From: JACCYI01 sp036389195 | Lineage (GTDB): Bacteria; Actinomycetota; Thermoleophilia; Solirubrobacterales; Solirubrobacteraceae | Length of the DNA stretch: 22,546 nt | Reading direction: 5' to 3' | Assembly: GCA_036389195.1 (NCBI GenBank) | Contig: DASVQH010000355.1 | Location: forward strand, 1 to 22,546 | Shown: positions 19,210-22,546 of the stretch, piece after piece | Numbering within the stretch: the stretch's first letter is position 1 | How the letters are laid out: each line of letters starts with the position of its first letter | Translations under genes and position numbers: made by a program | Notes under the pieces: model-generated | Seen by the model: only the letters and a program-made list of their open reading frames with translations | What the model was told of the DNA's origin: nothing | Database searches by the model: none

Positions 19210-22200
19210 CGCCCGAGCCCGGCCCCGAAACCGTCGCCGGCCTCCGGCGCGTCCGGCACCCCGGCCGACGCCTGCGACCACAGCGCGCCCGCGCCGGCGG
19301 TGACGCCGCCCGCCGCGCCGGCGAGGACGTTGACCGCCCCCGCGCCGCGCACGGTCCCGACGCTCTCGCCGGGCACCGCGACCGCGAGGTCGCCGTGCGC
19401 CGTGCCGCCGTAGTCCCCCGCGGTCAGCGCCGCGCCGAAGCGATCACCGGCCTCGGCCGTCTCGGCCACGCCGGTGGAGTCCTGGGTCCACAGCGACGAG
19501 CCCGCCGCCGTCCCGCCGGGCAGCACGTGGACGGCGCCGGCGTCGGCGACCGCTCCCAGATCCTCGAACGGCGCGCCGACCACCAGCTCGGCGGCGGCGG
19601 TGCCGCCCAGGTCGGCGGCCGCCAGCGCGGCGCCGAACCGGTCGCCCGCCTCGGCCGCCTCGGCCACGTCGGCGGTGTCCTGCGTCAGCAGCGAGGAGCC
19701 GGCGGCCAGCCCGCCGGACAGGACGTGGACCGCGCCGGCGTCGCGCAGGGCGCCGAGGTCCTCCTCGGGGACGCCGACGACGAGGTCGTCGCCCGCCGCG
19801 CCGTCGAGCGCGCCGGCGGCGAGCGTGGTGCCGAAGCGGTCGTAGGGCTCCGCCGTGTCGGCGACGCTCGTCGTGTCCTGGGTCAGCAGCCGGCTCGCGG
19901 TCGCCGTCACGCCGGCCGTCGCGCCCGGCAGGACGTGGACCGCGCCGGCGTCGCGCACGGCCCCGGCGTCTTCACCGGGGACGCCCACGGCCAGCTCGGC
20001 CCGGCCGTCGCCGTCGAGCCGACCGAACGCGAGGGCGGCGCCGAAGGCGTCGCCCGCCTCCGCGTCGTCGGCCACGCCGGTCGACGCCTGGCTCCACAGC
20101 TGGCTGCCGGCTCCGCTCAGCCCGGTCGTCGCCGCGCCGCGCAGGAGATGGACGGCGCCCGCCTCGGCGAGCGCGCCCCCGCCCTCCGCCGGAGCGCCCA
20201 CCGCGAGGTCGTCGCGCCCGTCGCCGTCGGCGTCCCCGGCGGCCAGCGCCGCGCCGAACGCGTCGCCGCGCTCCGGCGCGTCGGCCACGTCGGCGGAGGC
20301 CTGCGACCACTGCTGGGCCCGCGCGCCGGCCAGCCCGGAGGCGCTGCCGTAGAGCACGTGCACCGCACCCGAGCCGGCGAACCCGGAGGTGTCCTGGCCC
20401 GGCGCGCCGATCGCCAGGTCGGCGCGGCCGTCGCCGTCGAAGTCGCCGGCCGCCAGCGACGCGCCGAAGGCGTCACCCGCCGTCACGACGCCCGCGACGT
20501 CGGGATCGCCGCGCGTCCACAGGCGCCCACCGGTGGCGGTGAGCCCGTTCGCGGAGCCCATGAGGATCTGCACGCCGCCGGCGTCGCGCACGCCGGCGAC
20601 GTCCTCGCCGGGGATCCCGACCGCCAGGTCGGAGCGGCCGTCGCCGTTGAAGTCGGCCCGCACGGCGCGCGCGCCGCCGGCCGACGTCCCGGCCACGGCC
20701 GCGTCGACCGAGTCGGGGAGGACGGTCCACTCCCAGGCCAGGCCGCCGGACGGATCGGCGCGGCCGAACTCGTCGACGGCGCGGACGTAGAAGTCGTGCG
20801 GGCCGTCGGCCAGCCCGGTCACCGTGCGCGGCGAGGTGCAGGCCGCCCACGGGGCGCGATCCAGCCGGCACTCGAAGCGCGCGGCGGTCGCGCTTCCGGT
20901 GAACCGGAAGGTCGCCGAGCGGCTCGTCGTCGTCCAGTCCGGGCCGTCGTCGAGCGACGTGGCGGGCAGCGGGGGCATCTCCCAGCTCCACTCGGCGGGC
21001 GTGGGGTCGACGTTGCCGGCGGTGTCGGTCGCGCGCACGGCCACCTTGACCACGCCGACCTCCGAGATGGACCTGGCGGGCGACTGGCACAGGTGCCAGT
21101 CGGTCTCCACCTGGCCGTCGCGCTCCTCGCGGCACTCGAAGCTCGAGTCCGGCTCGGAGGCGTGGAAGTCCAGCGACCCGCTGCGGTCCGTACGCGAGGC
21201 CGGCCCGGCATCGATCGTCGTCTCCGGCGGCGTCGTGTCCGTGCCCGCGGTGAAGGACCAGGCGAGTCTGATCGCCCCGTTGGGCGCGTAGAGCCCGTCG
21301 CCGAAGCCGTCCAGGCCGATCAGGTAGCGCTTCCCCGTGCGGACGGGGAAGCTGACCCGGCTGCTCGCCGCGGTCGGCGACGCGTCGTCGTTGCTCGCGA
21401 GGCGCCGGTAGTAGTTGGGGTCGGTGATCAGCGTGAACGCGCCGAGGACCGTGTCGAACGCGCTGCCCGCCGTGTCGAACGTCACGGTTCCGTTCGCCGG
21501 CGCCGTCCACGCGTAGAACACGGGGCTGCCGCCGGCGCTCTCGCCGGTGAGCTGGAGCGAGTCGGCGTGCTCGTCCCAGTTGCCCCAGCCCCAGTCCGCG
21601 CCGGCCGACGAGTCGGTGATCGAGCCGGTGCTGCCGGTCAGCGCCTTGGGGCTGGTCGAGCTGCTGTGGGCGGGCGGCGAGCCGGTGCGGCGGCTGAACA
21701 CCCGGCTCGCCGGTGTCGCGTCGACGTTGCCGGCCGCGTCGACGGCGCGCACCCGGAAGGTGTGGGCGCCCGCGGTCAGCGCCGTGTCACCGCTGTTGAG
21801 CTCGGGCTCGCAGTCGGCGAACGGCGCGCCGTCGAGGCTGCACTGCGTGCGCGTCCCCGGCTCGGAGGCGTAGGTGGCGAACCAGGCGTAGCTCCCCGAG
21901 ATGGTGCCCACGGCGCCGCTGGAGAAGCCGGTGTCGGGCGGGGTGGTGTCGGTGGCGCCGGCGGCGCGGAAGCGCAGGATCGGCGACGACGGCGGCGCGG
22001 CGCCGCGCGTGTCGCGGATGCCCGGGAGCGCGAGCGCGTAGGGCGCGCCGGTCGCGAGCGCGGCGGACGGCTGCACGGTCAGCGTCCGCGTCCCCGGGTC
22101 GTAGGACGGCGTCGTCGCCACCGCGGCGCCGGTGTCGCCCCGGGCGAGCCGCACGGACGCGGCCTTGACGGTGGACGCATCGAGGTCCCGGTTGAGCCGC

Positions 22201-22546
22201 AGCGTCAGCGCCGCGCCGGTGGCCACGCCGCTCGCGCCGTCGGCCGGGGTCGCGTCGCGCAGCCAGTCCGGGCGCGGGAAGGCGGCGCTGGGCTGGCGGG
22301 CGACGACGAGCTGGTCGCCGCCGACGCTGAGGTCGGCCAGGCCGTCGGCCGTCAGATCTCCGAGGGCCGCGCTCGTCGGCGGCGGCGTGGAGCCCTCGCC
22401 GACGTAGACCTTCGCCTGCGGGCCGAGCGTGCCGTCGCCCTGCTGCAGCAGAACGCCGGCGTCGTCGGCGGAGCGCGTCGCGACCAGATCGAGGCGGGTG
22501 TCGCCGTCGATGCGGCCGGCGGCCAGCGACGCGATCGTCTCGCCGG
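19206..22546 (-). CDS. Large secreted protein with Ig-like, PPC-like and FG-GAP propeller domains (partial, N-terminus missing)
   Basis: The last 1112 residues are in the window; the frame stays open through 22546, so the start lies beyond. In order: FG-GAP/VCBS-like repeats (22546 to about 22290; IDGDTRLDLVA, DLTADGLADLSVG), a Big_5-like Ig domain beginning RDATPADGASGVA (22262-21957), and a TTPPDT module with a CSLDGAPFADC cysteine pair (21950-21700). Next come a PPC-like beta domain (VFYAWTAPANGTVTFDT, about 21650-21245), two more cysteine-paired modules (about 21236-20727), and seven FG-GAP repeats to the end. These domains are extracellular in known proteins and bind calcium, glycans or partners, so it is probably an adhesin or matrix protein. 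There is no sorting signal or membrane anchor at the C-terminus. The stop overlaps the opposing gene through CTAG. Confidence 0.85.
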   Translation of the reverse strand, partial: GETIASLAAGRIDGDTRLDLVATRSADDAGVLLQQGDGTLGPQAKVYVGEGSTPPPTSAALGDLTADGLADLSVGGDQLVVARQPSAAFPRPDWLRDATPADGASGVATGAALTLRLNRDLDASTVKAASVRLARGDTGAAVATTPSYDPGTRTLTVQPSAALATGAPYALALPGIRDTRGAAPPSSPILRFRAAGATDTTPPDTGFSSGAVGTISGSYAWFATYASEPGTRTQCSLDGAPFADCEPELNSGDTALTAGAHTFRVRAVDAAGNVDATPASRVFSRRTGSPPAHSSSTSPKALTGSTGSITDSSAGADWGWGNWDEHADSLQLTGESAGGSPVFYAWTAPANGTVTFDTAGSAFDTVLGAFTLITDPNYYRRLASNDDASPTAASSRVSFPVRTGKRYLIGLDGFGDGLYAPNGAIRLAWSFTAGTDTTPPETTIDAGPASRTDRSGSLDFHASEPDSSFECREERDGQVETDWHLCQSPARSISEVGVVKVAVRATDTAGNVDPTPAEWSWEMPPLPATSLDDGPDWTTTSRSATFRFTGSATAARFECRLDRAPWAACTSPRTVTGLADGPHDFYVRAVDEFGRADPSGGLAWEWTVLPDSVDAAVAGTSAGGARAVRADFNGDGRSDLAVGIPGEDVAGVRDAGGVQILMGSANGLTATGGRLWTRGDPDVAGVVTAGDAFGASLAAGDFDGDGRADLAIGAPGQDTSGFAGSGAVHVLYGSASGLAGARAQQWSQASADVADAPERGDAFGAALAAGDADGDGRDDLAVGAPAEGGGALAEAGAVHLLRGAATTGLSGAGSQLWSQASTGVADDAEAGDAFGAALAFGRLDGDGRAELAVGVPGEDAGAVRDAGAVHVLPGATAGVTATASRLLTQDTTSVADTAEPYDRFGTTLAAGALDGAAGDDLVVGVPEEDLGALRDAGAVHVLSGGLAAGSSLLTQDTADVAEAAEAGDRFGAALAAADLGGTAAAELVVGAPFEDLGAVADAGAVHVLPGGTAAGSSLWTQDSTGVAETAEAGDRFGAALTAGDYGGTAHGDLAVAVPGESVGTVRGAGAVNVLAGAAGGVTAGAGALWSQASAGVPDAPEAGDGFGAGLGR
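19209..20660 (-). repeat. Seven tandem FG-GAP coding repeats (one beta-propeller)
   Basis: Seven repeats of 66-71 codons follow one another without gaps to the stop. Each starts with a DGDGR-like calcium loop, continues through LAVG-PGED and GAVHVL-G, and ends in AEAGD-FGAALA. Seven is the number of blades in an integrin-type propeller, so the unit looks complete. From N to C the loops read NGDGRSD, DGDGRAD, DGDGRDD, DGDGRAE, DGAAGDD, GGTAAAE and GGTAHGD. Confidence 0.85.

Overview
The window is very GC-rich, with strong G/C bias at third codon positions and many GTG and TTG starts, and reads as an actinobacterial chromosome. Several traits suggest class Thermoleophilia (Solirubrobacterales-like): the secreted-protein modules of the form TTPP..C-LDGAP-C, a PlsC/epimerase gene pair of the mycobacterial type, a WhiG/FliA sigma factor next to a Xer recombinase, and a divergent EF-G. 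This placement is inferred from family resemblance, not from a search. The window is almost fully coding. I see no tRNA, rRNA, CRISPR array, prophage, transposase or recognised defence system.

Layout, left to right. (1) The 3' end of ilvD, a 316-bp intergenic stretch with an elaborate inverted/direct repeat element, then a minus-strand alpha/beta hydrolase. (2) 1532-7102, plus strand, a cell-envelope flavoured run: a coiled-coil protein of surface-glycan type, a SAM methyltransferase, a HAD/NT5C-like phosphatase, a PlsC-like acyltransferase, an atypical NAD epimerase and an L,D-transpeptidase. Several junctions are 1-4 nt overlaps. (3) A small unknown minus-strand gene wedged between the transpeptidase and xerC, sharing stop bases with one and start bases with the other. 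(4) xerC, a WhiG/FliA-type sigma factor with a probable CTG start, a membrane protein, and an EF-G paralogue with altered G3 and G4 motifs, followed by a strong hairpin. (5) A zinc-ribbon protein, a 70-residue basic protein and a D-2-hydroxyacid dehydrogenase. (6) A minus-strand operon for polyhydroxyalkanoate synthesis: a short PhaE-like subunit, class III PhaC, a GNAT acetyltransferase and an alpha/beta hydrolase. (7) A secreted nuclease (minus) divergent from a TPR/HEAT-like protein (plus), and the C-terminal 1112 residues of a large secreted protein (minus) ending in a seven-blade FG-GAP propeller.

Two window-wide patterns stand out. First, TANNNT-like hexamers lie 7-10 nt in front of start codons that lack a ribosome-binding site, which suggests leaderless transcription. 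Second, convergent genes end inside one another, twice through a shared CTAG. No completely new system is evident. The best leads are the EF-G paralogue with altered GTPase motifs, the stop/start-sharing gene at 7099-7380, the compact PHA operon and the intergenic palindromic element.
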